Shown in pieces: positions 35,849-45,570 of a stretch of 64,000 bases of DNA (its first letter is position 1; each line of letters opens with the position of its first letter). A program made the position numbers and the translations under genes. The notes under the pieces were generated by a model that saw nothing but the letters and a program-made list of their open reading frames with translations, was not told the origin of the DNA and made no database searches. Origin of the DNA: Acidobacteriota bacterium (lineage in GTDB: Bacteria > Acidobacteriota > Terriglobia > Terriglobales > Acidobacteriaceae); NCBI GenBank assembly GCA_021781795.1, contig JAJXWA010000002.1, positions 124,001 to 188,000 of the forward strand, read 5' to 3'.

Positions 35849-36421
35849 ATGCTGCATACTTTCGTTGCGTACGTCGAAGATTTGCCGGGGGTGCTCACGC
35901 GCGTGGCATCGCTCTTTCGCCGGCTCAATATCAATATCAGCTCGGTTACGGTAGGACGCAGTGAACGGCCGGGACTTTCCCGGCTGACGCTGGTGTGCGA
36001 GGCATCGGAAGAGGCCGGACACCGCATTCGCGCGAGCCTCTACAAGCTCGAGAATGTCGTAGACGTAGACGACATTGCACAAGCGCCGAACGTGACGCGC
36101 GAATTGGCTCTGATTAAAGTGGCGGCCACGACGAAGACACGCTCGCAGATCTTTGAACTCGTAGAAGTTTTCCGCGCGCGGATTGTCGATCTTACATCTG
36201 AGTCACTGATGATTGAAATGACTGGCGTGGAGAGCAAGATCGAAGGGCTGATCGAGATCCTTCGCGCGAGCGACTGCCGTATTCTTGAGTTGTGTCGCAG
36301 CGGCAAGATGACGATGCGACGTGGACATCACACTTCGAGCGTCCTTAAGGCTATGGGCGCGGGCCCCGATGAAACGCCGCTGGCCGCGGAAGAAGCAGCC
36401 GCGGTGGAACCAGAACTTTGA
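35849..36421 (+). CDS. ilvN: Acetolactate synthase small (regulatory) subunit IlvN
   Basis: 190 residues. N-terminal ACT domain (VEDLPGVLTRVASLFRRLNIN, SSVTVGRSERPGLSRLTLV) and the C-terminal ACT-like domain of the small subunit. It confers valine feedback sensitivity and raises catalytic activity. The C-terminal tail is acidic and somewhat longer than usual. Confidence 0.94.
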   Translation: MLHTFVAYVEDLPGVLTRVASLFRRLNINISSVTVGRSERPGLSRLTLVCEASEEAGHRIRASLYKLENVVDVDDIAQAPNVTRELALIKVAATTKTRSQIFELVEVFRARIVDLTSESLMIEMTGVESKIEGLIEILRASDCRILELCRSGKMTMRRGHHTSSVLKAMGAGPDETPLAAEEAAAVEPEL

Positions 36422-37510
<1,089 letters not shown>

Positions 37511-37530
37511 CCTCCTCTTGCTCCTGCGAC

Positions 37531-37559
37531 GGCTCCGTGCGATTCACATCCGCGGAGCC
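37531..37559 (+). terminator. Likely terminator at the end of the ilv/leu cluster
   Basis: GGCTCCG/CGGAGCC stem with a 15-base loop, followed by ACTTCCTTTA. The T tract is weak. It sits 20 bases after the ilvC stop, before the convergent olsA-like gene. Confidence 0.5.
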
Positions 37560-37591
37560 ACTTCCTTTAGTGCATCACATTTCCATTCAGG

Positions 37592-38374
37592 TCAAGCCGC
37601 TTCGCACCGCTCGAACTTTCGGTTGTGTGAACTCCCGAACTGCAAGATCCCAGCAGCACGCATCGACAAAATGGTTTCTCTCGTCGCAGCGGCGGCAATC
37701 GTCCGGTCCATGTAGACCTGAGGATGACCAAAGCGGATCTGCACGGTAAATCGCTCGCCGCAAAGCAAGCTCCACAGGTGCGATAGAAATGAAGCGTCAC
37801 CAAACCAGCACAGATGCAGCTCATCCCCTCCGTCCGCCGGCAAGTACCGGATGCTGGCGGCAGTGATGCAATGGCGGCTCTCAATGGCCGGCTCAAAGAG
37901 CCACGGAGGAAAGTGCCGGACAGTGGAACCGTCTGTGCTGGTGCCCTCAGGGAACAGTGCCACGCAAACAGAGGAGGCGAGACGCTGACCGATGGAAGTC
38001 GCGGCCCTGGCTGCGCTGGCGCGACTTCCACGATTGAGAAAGATTGTCCCGCCCGCCTTCGCCAGCATGCCGAAGACCGGCCAGCGTTGAACCTCGCGTT
38101 TCGAAACAAATGCACATGGCGCTTGCGCGGCAAGCACAACAATATCGAGATAGCTGAGATGGTTGGCGACCAGCAGCCCTGAAGCAGGTGGATTTCCTTC
38201 TCGTCTGCACTCGACATCCATCGCGCGCAAAACCGAAATGCTGGAGCGATGCATCCACATCGCACGAGCCTGCGGTGTGTTCCGCCTCCGCACGCCGATC
38301 CTTGCGTAACTCAGTGTGCTCCGAATCAAGGCAGCGCCAAGGCAGACACCGCGCCGCATTGCTCGAAGATTCAT
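37592..38374 (-). CDS. PlsC-type lysophospholipid acyltransferase, probable ornithine-lipid OlsA
   Basis: 260 residues. Acyltransferase block I N-H-L-S-Y-L-D (H-x4-D), block II about F-L-N-R-G-S-R, and block III F-P-E-G-T-S-T. The start overlaps the stop of the upstream GNAT gene (ATGA). OlsA adds the second fatty acid to lyso-ornithine lipid, and pairing with an OlsB-like N-acyltransferase supports this over a generic 1-acyl-glycerol-3-phosphate acyltransferase. Confidence 0.7.
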   Translation of the reverse strand: MNLRAMRRGVCLGAALIRSTLSYARIGVRRRNTPQARAMWMHRSSISVLRAMDVECRREGNPPASGLLVANHLSYLDIVVLAAQAPCAFVSKREVQRWPVFGMLAKAGGTIFLNRGSRASAARAATSIGQRLASSVCVALFPEGTSTDGSTVRHFPPWLFEPAIESRHCITAASIRYLPADGGDELHLCWFGDASFLSHLWSLLCGERFTVQIRFGHPQVYMDRTIAAAATRETILSMRAAGILQFGSSHNRKFERCEAA

Positions 38375-39261
38375 GATGCGGTAGTGCCGAAAAAGCGATT
38401 CCTTGCTGCGGGCAATAGGGCTTCGAGGTCCAGCAGCGTGAGAATGTCAATCGTGCCGAATGATCGATCCCATGCGGGAGGGGAGCAAATAAGGGCTCCA
38501 ATCGCAAGATACGCCTTCAGAAGCCGCGGAACTTTCACAGCGGGAACAGAACCCGTCGCCTTGTCTGCTTCTTTGCTGTCATGCTGCTCCCAATTGCGCG
38601 GGCAAATGTATGGCGCCGTTGGAAGCGTCTCAAATTCCGGCCCAGTACGGAAGGTATCTAGAAGGCGATACAGAACCCAGCCATCGCTCGGCTCTTCCGA
38701 ATGCAGCGAAGAACACCCGATGAGGTAGCGAAATCCGAAGTGCCGCGAATATTGCGCGATTCCGCGCCAAAGGAGTGTGAGAACCTCAGGTGCGCGATGC
38801 TCACGGTCAATCGATGCCCTGCCCAGTTCGAGGACGTAGGGGCGAAGCGGCTCGTAGGGCTCCAGTTGAAACTCCTGCTGCGAGTAGTAGCCAATTTGCC
38901 GGGCCGCTGTGTCTCCGGACTGCATCCGGTAAGTCCCCACCACGCGCCGCGTCAGCTTATCTTCAACGAGCAGATGATCGCAGAAGAAATCGAATTGATC
39001 CGCGTCCATGCCGGTCACATAGGAACTGGCAAGACCTTCTTGAAGCTCAATATTGAAGACCTTGAATCGCAGACGGCACGCCTCATCCCGATCTTCGACC
39101 GATGCAGCGAGACGCAGCCGGTAGCGCCCCACTTCTGCGTGGACCAGGCTAAGAGCGCTTTGATCCGCAACACGATTCTCTCCTGCCACCCTTGAGTGGA
39201 TGGAGAATCGACCAATGGACTGTACAGACTCCGAAATAGCCCGCTCTGCTGAAGGGGTCAC
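38371..39261 (-). CDS. GNAT-family N-acyltransferase, probable OlsB (ornithine lipid synthesis)
   Basis: 296 residues. RLRLAASVEDRDEACRLRFKVFN is the usual start of OlsB/hemolysin-type acyltransferases; the core has VEDKLTRRVVGTYRM and ELGRASIDREHRAPEVLTLLW. OlsB acylates ornithine with a 3-hydroxy fatty acid. It is coupled to the PlsC-type gene, matching an olsB-olsA pair. No lipid A or exosortase gene is near. Confidence 0.7.
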   Translation of the reverse strand: MTPSAERAISESVQSIGRFSIHSRVAGENRVADQSALSLVHAEVGRYRLRLAASVEDRDEACRLRFKVFNIELQEGLASSYVTGMDADQFDFFCDHLLVEDKLTRRVVGTYRMQSGDTAARQIGYYSQQEFQLEPYEPLRPYVLELGRASIDREHRAPEVLTLLWRGIAQYSRHFGFRYLIGCSSLHSEEPSDGWVLYRLLDTFRTGPEFETLPTAPYICPRNWEQHDSKEADKATGSVPAVKVPRLLKAYLAIGALICSPPAWDRSFGTIDILTLLDLEALLPAARNRFFGTTAS

Positions 39262-39369
39262 ATCGTCATGATGCAGTGATTCGTGTCAACGGACAGTCAA
39301 GCAGACGAGAATTATTAGCGAACAACCGAGGAGCGCCGAAACGATGAGGGGGATGGCTCTCCCTGACCT

Positions 39370-40539
39370 CTAGTTCGTATACACGCGCACGTAGTCAATG
39401 AGCATCTGCGAAGGGAACGGCGTGGTGCTGGCCGGTGGCCCTGGCCAGTCCCCGCCGATAGCCAGGTTGAGCAGGATAAAGTTGCTCTGGCCAGCGTCGA
39501 AGGGCCATACCGCCCCACTGAGCTTGCTCAGACTCGATGTAGTGTATGTGACGTAAGGATGTGCGGGATCATCGACGTAATAGGAGACACTTCCCTTCGT
39601 CCAGATCATGCCGTAGGTGTGCCAACCGCCTGCTGTCTGTCCCGCAGGAAAGTCGAAGACCGTTCCCAGGCCGGCACTGCCAGTGAATCCAATACCATGC
39701 ACAGAGCCTTCATTCCAGTCCGGCGTCTTTGCGGCGTTCACGCGCTCCAGCACATCCTGCTCTCCACAAGCTGGCCAATCAACGGTTCTGACGTTATTAC
39801 CAAGCAGCCAGGCCGCCGGCCAGAAGCCTTGCGCTTCAGGAACTTGTGCACGGACCTCGAAGCGTCCGTATTGAAGGCTGAAGAGGCCCTGGGTCTTGAG
39901 CCGTGCAGAGGTGTACAGTCCTGCGGACGGCTGCTCCGCCACAATGTGCAGGTAGCCATCGGTACCGACAAAGGCGTTCGGGTCCGCTGTCGAACACGGT
40001 GGCGCGTTTGCGCCCCATGCACAATAGGTCTCGAGCTCGTGATTGCCGAAGCCGCTGTTGCCGGTGTCGTAGGTCCACACCGCAGGATTGGGAGCGGTAT
40101 TGACTCCCGTCGAGTTTTCGAACTCATCGGACCAGACCAGCGTTCCGGAAGGAATATTCAGCGTGAAGATCTGTGTAGTCACGCTGCTCACTCTGGTCTG
40201 CAATATAGCGACCGCATTCACCGTGACATTCGAGGCGACCAGAAACGGTGCTTCGTAGAGTTGCGAAGCTGCTGTGGGTGTTGAACTATCCACAGTGTAG
40301 TAGACTGACGCACCCGCAATGGCATCACTCAGCGAGACGATGACTGCTCCATTCCGCGCGGAAGCCGTGGTGAGCGTGGGTGCCTGCACAGCTTGCGCGG
40401 CCGGGGAAGCCGACGCAGATGAGGTGCCACCGCAACCGCACACGATAAATGCGGACGCAAGCGTCGCATACGCCATCTTGGTTCTGCGGATGGAGTTCAA
40501 GGCGGCTAGGGTCAACATCAAAACTTTCACGGTTACCAT
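39370..40539 (-). CDS. Secreted GH16 endo-beta-glucanase (laminarinase-like) with chitobiase-like domain
   Basis: About 389 residues. Lipoprotein-like signal ending in I-V-C-G-C; a bacterial Ig/chitobiase-C-like domain (PF13290-type) at about 50-125, then a GH16 jelly roll. The catalytic motif W-P-A-C-G-E-Q-D-V-L-E-R has the E-x-D-x-x-E core of laminarinases. DSGHTYG-like W-H-T-Y-G-M-I-W follows. It probably cleaves beta-1,3-glucans (substrate inferred). A downstream ATG at 40476 would give a shorter signal peptide. Confidence 0.8.
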   Translation of the reverse strand: MVTVKVLMLTLAALNSIRRTKMAYATLASAFIVCGCGGTSSASASPAAQAVQAPTLTTASARNGAVIVSLSDAIAGASVYYTVDSSTPTAASQLYEAPFLVASNVTVNAVAILQTRVSSVTTQIFTLNIPSGTLVWSDEFENSTGVNTAPNPAVWTYDTGNSGFGNHELETYCAWGANAPPCSTADPNAFVGTDGYLHIVAEQPSAGLYTSARLKTQGLFSLQYGRFEVRAQVPEAQGFWPAAWLLGNNVRTVDWPACGEQDVLERVNAAKTPDWNEGSVHGIGFTGSAGLGTVFDFPAGQTAGGWHTYGMIWTKGSVSYYVDDPAHPYVTYTTSSLSKLSGAVWPFDAGQSNFILLNLAIGGDWPGPPASTTPFPSQMLIDYVRVYTN

Positions 40540-40628
40540 GAAAACACTGGCCTGCTGCTGGCGTCAACGCACGGAAAGCGCGTGACCGAATGCAGACTCG
40601 ATACATCGATGGATGGTGCTGTACGAAC

Positions 40629-41099
40629 CTATCGGCCTGCAGTCAGCGCCTGCACGGGCACTAGCATGTCTTCCTTGCGCATCACCAGGTTGGTCGCATT
40701 CAAGGTCGCCAGCTCAAATCCATGGCCGTGGGTGATAGCGTCCGTTGGGCATGCTTCAACACAATAGCCGCAGAAGATGCAGCGGTTGTAGTCGATGTTG
40801 TAGACCTTGGCATAGCGCTCGGACGAGGAGATGCGAACTGCATCAGTGTTTTCCGCCGCCTCAATGTAGATGCAGTTAGACGGGCACGCAGCGGCGCATA
40901 GATAACAAGCGACACACTTTTCCATGCCGTTCTCGTCGCGCTGCAGCACGTGGGCACCGCGGAATCGCGGCTGAAACTTTGCGCCGCGCATCGGACCGGG
41001 ACCATCCGGGTAGTTCTCAACCTGTGTCGGCTCAAAAATCTCCCGAAACGTGATGCTCATTCCCTTGGCAATCGCGCTGATGTTGCCCACAATCGACAT
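40629..41099 (-). CDS. nuoI: NuoI-like 4Fe-4S ferredoxin subunit of NADH dehydrogenase, standing alone
   Basis: 156 residues. Two 4Fe-4S motifs: C-V-A-C-Y-L-C-A-A-A-C-P and C-I-F-C-G-Y-C-V-E-A-C-P; the N-terminal SITFREIFEPTQVENYPDG matches NuoI. In complex I it carries clusters N6a and N6b between NuoG and NuoB. No other nuo gene is adjacent. The start is MSIVGN; the ORF extends upstream into the divergent gene. Confidence 0.85.
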   Translation of the reverse strand: MSIVGNISAIAKGMSITFREIFEPTQVENYPDGPGPMRGAKFQPRFRGAHVLQRDENGMEKCVACYLCAAACPSNCIYIEAAENTDAVRISSSERYAKVYNIDYNRCIFCGYCVEACPTDAITHGHGFELATLNATNLVMRKEDMLVPVQALTAGR

Positions 41100-41136
41100 G
41101 CTTCCAGTATACGATGAAGGCCGAGGATGTTTCATC

Positions 41137-41703
41137 ATGCGATCTGGAATCACGACAATTTCAGCCTGGATCAGTCTGGGGATTGCGTTCGGCTCGGCTT
41201 CAGGGCAACAGCACCCCAGCATGCCGATGGGGCCTCCACCGGAGCCGGACACCAGCCGAGTTCAGCAGGAGATGGAGACTCGGCCCGCAGACTCCTCGCT
41301 TCGAACTATCTTTGGAAAGAAACAAATGGAGTGGAGCCCAGAAAAGCTGGCTACTCTGCCCCACATCACCATCACTGTGTTGAACGGGCACACGAGCGCG
41401 ACCGAGACGTACACTGGAGTGCCTCTTTTCGCCTTGTTGGAGCCGCTCGGTTTTCCAGCCCAGCCGCATGGAAAAGACTTCCGAATGTATCTCGTTGCCG
41501 AGGGCGCAGATGGCTATTCCGTTGTCTATGCAATGGCCGAAGTAATCCCGTCCATCCACGATGCGACTGTGCTCGTCGCGGATGCAGTGAACGGAAGGCC
41601 TCTGGGCGCAATTGGCCCTTTTCAACTGGTAGCAACCGGAGAGAAACATCCTGCACGATGGGTTCGCAACCTCACGTCGATTCGGGTAGAGATGGCGCAT
41701 TAG
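41137..41703 (+). CDS. Secreted protein with a sulfite-oxidase-type molybdopterin fold lacking cysteine
   Basis: About 188 residues. Signal peptide MRSGITTISAWISLGIAFG. The core (LPHITITVLNGHTSATETYTGVPLFALLEPLG ... ADGYSVVYAMAEVIPS ... VADAVNGRPLGAIGPFQLV) resembles the Oxidored_molyb domain. The mature protein has no cysteine, so the Mo ligand of sulfite oxidase is missing. It may bind a cofactor or act without one. It starts 38 bases from the divergent nuoI. Confidence 0.65.
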   Translation: MRSGITTISAWISLGIAFGSASGQQHPSMPMGPPPEPDTSRVQQEMETRPADSSLRTIFGKKQMEWSPEKLATLPHITITVLNGHTSATETYTGVPLFALLEPLGFPAQPHGKDFRMYLVAEGADGYSVVYAMAEVIPSIHDATVLVADAVNGRPLGAIGPFQLVATGEKHPARWVRNLTSIRVEMAH

Positions 41704-41730
41704 CAACGCTTCGTCGCGGGAAACCAGGGA

Positions 41731-42600
41731 CTATCGCGTCGGCCGCTTCTCGCCATTCGGCTCTGCGCAGGCACACGGTTTGTGAATTTCTCTTGCCGCC
41801 GCTGGATGCAATAGCCCCCGGCACAACTCCGAATCCTGGCCGCTGGACAGGTTTGCAATGGCATCCTGGGCGCTGCAAAGGCGCGGCTCCAAAGCAGATG
41901 CCTGCTTGTCAGTCACGGGCTGCACACGGTCAAGGCCGGTCCAAGGATCAACGTCGTACTTGTAGAGGTAATCTTCGGCTGGCTTTAAGGTTCCATAGTC
42001 GAAGTGAGTCCACGTGGCTGCAAATTCGTCGCCGTTCGGATTGGCAAGCACCGAGAAGACCTGCGTCCACTGCACACCTTGCGGCGGGGTCGCGTTGCGA
42101 ACCGCAACCGCCTGGTTGCCATGGAGCCAGCGCGCGCTCCAGCCATGCTGCGTGATGTCGTAGTAGAAGACAGTGAAAAAAGTAGAGGGATTGCAATCAG
42201 TGCAGTCGTTATAAAGTACGGCAAGTTCTCGCGGATGGCTCGTTGCGAGTTGAGCCCATGCCAGCATACGCAGGTTTGATCCCTGCAGAAGGCGAAAAAT
42301 CTGATGGGTTGTGAGGGAAGCACTCCACACCGTCTCCATGTCGCCGGTGGCGCCGCCGCGCGAGTTGGATCGCTGACTGGTTACCACCAGGGCCGAATCG
42401 TACTCCACGCCAATCTCGCGGATGGCTGTCCAGTCTTCCGCCGCGAGTGAGTGAGTCACCCACGCCACCACGCTCTGATCTTTGTCCGAATGAAAATCAA
42501 CCCAATGGAAGGCGTCCGGCGCCTGCTGTGCGCTGGATTCCAATGCAGTAGACAAAAAGAGAGAACAGAATCCAACTAAGCCAAGAGTTAAACCACGCAT
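41731..42600 (-). CDS. Secreted protein of unknown function
   Basis: 289 residues with a signal peptide (MRGLTLGLVGFCSLFLSTALESSAQQ). The rest is soluble, with a Cys pair (DCTDCN) near the middle and four Cys toward the C-terminus (KPCACAEP and two earlier), possibly disulfides. I do not recognise the family. It follows the UbiD-like gene by 34 bases, so co-transcription is likely. The C-terminus is polar and probably disordered. Confidence 0.6.
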   Translation of the reverse strand: MRGLTLGLVGFCSLFLSTALESSAQQAPDAFHWVDFHSDKDQSVVAWVTHSLAAEDWTAIREIGVEYDSALVVTSQRSNSRGGATGDMETVWSASLTTHQIFRLLQGSNLRMLAWAQLATSHPRELAVLYNDCTDCNPSTFFTVFYYDITQHGWSARWLHGNQAVAVRNATPPQGVQWTQVFSVLANPNGDEFAATWTHFDYGTLKPAEDYLYKYDVDPWTGLDRVQPVTDKQASALEPRLCSAQDAIANLSSGQDSELCRGLLHPAAAREIHKPCACAEPNGEKRPTR

Positions 42601-42634
42601 GGTCACAGGGTAAATCAGGCAGCCTGAAGACAGG

Positions 42635-44326
42635 TCAGAGCCCAAGCTTTGCCCAGATTGCATCCACCTTCGCTTTCGTCGCGCGGTCCATCTCGATCAT
42701 GGCGGGCCAAGGACGATCGAATCCTTCAGCCTTCCACTTCCGGGTGGCATCAATCCCCATCTTGGAGCCAAAATTGGGCAGCCGCGATGCGTGGTCAAGC
42801 GAATCGACCGGGCCGAGCGTGAATTGGATATCTCGTTCCGGATCGATGTTATTGGCGACACGCAGCACAACTTCACCAACGTCCTGCACGTCGCAATCTT
42901 CATCGACCACCACTATGCACTTGGTGAACATTGCCTGACCAAGGGACCAGATTGCGTTCATTACCTTGCGCGCCTGACCGGGATAGCTCTTCTTGATCGA
43001 CACCAGCATCAGGTTGTGGAAGACACCCTCAACGGGCAGATGCACATCTACAATCTCGGGAATCGTCATCTTCATCGCGGGAAGAAAGATGCGCTCCACA
43101 GCCTTCCCCATCCAGGCATCCTCCATGGGAGGTTTGCCTACAATCGTGGCTGCGTAGATAGGACTCTTGCGATGGGTAATGCAGGTGAGATGGAAGACCG
43201 GATACTCGTCGGTCATCGTGTAGAAGCCGGTATGGTCGCCGAATGGTCCCTCCGTGCGCAGCTCGCCCAGTTCCACGTAACCTTCCAGGATTATCTCGGC
43301 GTTGGCGGGCACTTCAAGATCGACGGTCTCGCACTTCACAATCTCGACCGGCTTACCGCGCAGGAAGCCTGCGATCATGAACTCCTCAACCTCGGGTGGA
43401 GCCGGAACGATCGCAGAGAAGGTGGTCGCCGGGTCCGTGCCAATAGCCACAGCCACCTCAAGACGCGTTCCCTTGAGGTGGCCCACAGCCACCTGGGGCA
43501 GACCACCGATGGGACCGTCAGGAATGGCGACTGTCCCGCCGGCCGACTCGGCCATGGCGGCCACACGCGCGACGCCTGCTGAGGCTGCCGGATTCGCAGC
43601 GGCTGCAGCTTCAGCCGCGGATCGCAGAACTTCACGATAGTGCTCAGCGGCTACCTTTTGCCGTTGCCAGTGCATCCCTGTCGTGCGCCCATCGAAGACC
43701 TGCATGCGATACATGCCGATATTGCGTTTGCCCGTAAGGGGGTTGCGGGTGTGGACACACGGCAGGGTAATAAACCGTCCCCCATCGTAAGGCCAGCACT
43801 TGAGAATCGGAAACGAGTTCAGGTCAAATCCGTCGCGCAGGACAACCTCTTTGCAGGGTGCGTCTTTTGCCTGAACGGTCTTTGGAAAGGCGCTCGTGAG
43901 CGCGCCGAGCTGGGGCAGCATCTTGAGCTTGTCGAAAAGGCCCTCGGGTGCCTTGAGATTCATGAGCCCCTGAATGCGCTCAGCAATCTCGTCCAGACGC
44001 TCCACGCCGAGCGCCATCGCCATGCGCCGCTCGCTGCCAAACTGGTTGATGAAGACTTTCTGGCCGGGATGTCCCTTTACATTTTCAAACAGAAGGGCCG
44101 GCCCACCTGGTGAGTACTTACCCTTCGTATTGGCTCGGGATGTGGCCGCTCCGTGCGCTCCAAACTTGGATACGCGATCCGTAATCTCCGTAATCTCGAG
44201 CTCGGCAGAGACCTCTTCGTGGATGCGTTTCAGCTCGCCGTGCTTTTCCAGGTAGTGAATCCATTCGCGCAGGTCTTCGTATGCCAAGGCGATGTGCTCC
44301 GTGCAAAAAGTATTGCTCCCTTTCAT
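42635..44326 (-). CDS. UbiD-family decarboxylase
   Basis: About 563 residues. Core motifs of prenylated-FMN decarboxylases are visible, such as F-G-S-E-R-R-M-A-M-A-L-G-V near the N-terminus, GPFGDHTGFYT, and A-I-G-T-D-P-A-T-T-F. UbiD-like enzymes decarboxylate a polyprenyl-hydroxybenzoate or a futalosine-pathway acid (MqnL/MqnP route); the substrate is inferred. The start at 44326 was chosen as the first ATG before homologous sequence; the ORF is open to 44638. Confidence 0.85.
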   Translation of the reverse strand: MKGSNTFCTEHIALAYEDLREWIHYLEKHGELKRIHEEVSAELEITEITDRVSKFGAHGAATSRANTKGKYSPGGPALLFENVKGHPGQKVFINQFGSERRMAMALGVERLDEIAERIQGLMNLKAPEGLFDKLKMLPQLGALTSAFPKTVQAKDAPCKEVVLRDGFDLNSFPILKCWPYDGGRFITLPCVHTRNPLTGKRNIGMYRMQVFDGRTTGMHWQRQKVAAEHYREVLRSAAEAAAAANPAASAGVARVAAMAESAGGTVAIPDGPIGGLPQVAVGHLKGTRLEVAVAIGTDPATTFSAIVPAPPEVEEFMIAGFLRGKPVEIVKCETVDLEVPANAEIILEGYVELGELRTEGPFGDHTGFYTMTDEYPVFHLTCITHRKSPIYAATIVGKPPMEDAWMGKAVERIFLPAMKMTIPEIVDVHLPVEGVFHNLMLVSIKKSYPGQARKVMNAIWSLGQAMFTKCIVVVDEDCDVQDVGEVVLRVANNIDPERDIQFTLGPVDSLDHASRLPNFGSKMGIDATRKWKAEGFDRPWPAMIEMDRATKAKVDAIWAKLGL

Positions 44327-44461
44327 ACTACGGCGTGAGGCGGATCCGGTGACGCCGCCATCGGCAGGGAACCGCTGAGCCTTCCGCAAACTTTGATTGC
44401 GCTCGAAAACCTTGCCATACTCCGGCGCGCAGCATCCAATGGAGAACAGGAGGTTTTCGCC

Positions 44462-45544
44462 ATGCGCCACTCCCCCTCGCATCGGTGCAAGTCCTATCTC
44501 AAGCGGCTGAAGCCAGAGTTTGCAGCAACTGCGGTCCCGTGGAATGTACCCGACCTTTGCGCAGCCTACAACTGGCCCACCCAACAGACCGGTGGCGGAG
44601 TCATAGCCATTGTCGAGTTGGGCGGCGGCTGGGTGCAATCAGACATCGAATCGTACTTCCAATCGCTTGGGCAGCCTCCGCCCTCCATCACGGACGTTTC
44701 AGTAGATGGCACGCAAAATACTCCGAATCAAGGTGGTTCGGCGGGTGATGCCGATATGGAAGTTGCGCTCGACATTGAAGTCGCCGCCGCATCCTACTTC
44801 GCGGCTACAGGACAGACTGCCAGCATCCGCATGTACTGGTCACAGGACATCGCTTCCGCGGTGAAGATGGCGGCGACGGACGGGTGCGATGTGTGCTCAA
44901 TCTCGTGGGGCTCTGACGAAGCCAACTGGGGCAAGCCGGCGGCCGAGCAGATGGAATCCATTGCGGCTGCTGCGACTCAGGCAGGGATGATCGTTCTCGC
45001 CGCAGCTGGGGACAATGATTCGAGTGATGGTGGACCAACGCCCGCAAATGTGGATGTCCCTGCATCGTGCCCGCACGTCATCGGTTGCGGCGGCACAAAT
45101 AAGACGTCGACCTCGGAGACGGTCTGGAACGACAATCCCGGTCAGACCAACGGAGAAGGCACAGGAGGCGGCTACTCGACGATCTTTCCGGTGCAGGCAT
45201 TCCAGAAGGGCGCGCCGCCAGCACCAGCCAGCAGCCAGGCGGGCAAGGGCAGAATGGTGCCCGATGTAGCTGCCAACGCCGATCCCAAGACCGGCTATAC
45301 GATCTTTGTTCACGGCGTCTCTGCTGTCGTGGGCGGCACCAGCGCCGTGGCGCCGCTCTATGCGGGGCTGTTTGCGGCAATGGGAACGAAGAAGGGCTTT
45401 GTAACTCCAACCCTCTGGCAGAACTCGCAGGCCTTTCATGACATCACCCAGGGGAACAATGGGTTCTACCAGGCAGCACCCGGGCCCGATCCATGCAGCG
45501 GATTGGGCGCGCCAATTGGGAGCCGCATTCGCGGACGGTTTTGA
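44462..45544 (+). CDS. S53 sedolisin-family peptidase lacking pro-domain and signal peptide
   Basis: 360 residues. Catalytic residues of the Ser-Glu-Asp family: Glu100 and Asp104 in D-M-E-V-A-L-D, the oxyanion Asp in A-G-D-N-D-S-S, and the Ser in G-G-T-S-A-V-A-P. The C-terminal D-P-C-S-G-L-G-A-P is also typical. Sedolisins usually start with a propeptide of about 200 residues and a signal peptide; here the mature domain begins near residue 20. It may be an intracellular or differently exported form. Divergent from the UbiD-like gene. Confidence 0.82.
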   Translation: MRHSPSHRCKSYLKRLKPEFAATAVPWNVPDLCAAYNWPTQQTGGGVIAIVELGGGWVQSDIESYFQSLGQPPPSITDVSVDGTQNTPNQGGSAGDADMEVALDIEVAAASYFAATGQTASIRMYWSQDIASAVKMAATDGCDVCSISWGSDEANWGKPAAEQMESIAAAATQAGMIVLAAAGDNDSSDGGPTPANVDVPASCPHVIGCGGTNKTSTSETVWNDNPGQTNGEGTGGGYSTIFPVQAFQKGAPPAPASSQAGKGRMVPDVAANADPKTGYTIFVHGVSAVVGGTSAVAPLYAGLFAAMGTKKGFVTPTLWQNSQAFHDITQGNNGFYQAAPGPDPCSGLGAPIGSRIRGRF

Positions 45545-45570
45545 TTGTTGAGTTGGAGAATTCGCCGCAG

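Noticed and set aside
42791-43582. Plus-strand 263-codon frame inside the UbiD-like gene
   Set aside because: Antisense shadow; UbiD motifs on the minus strand are unambiguous.
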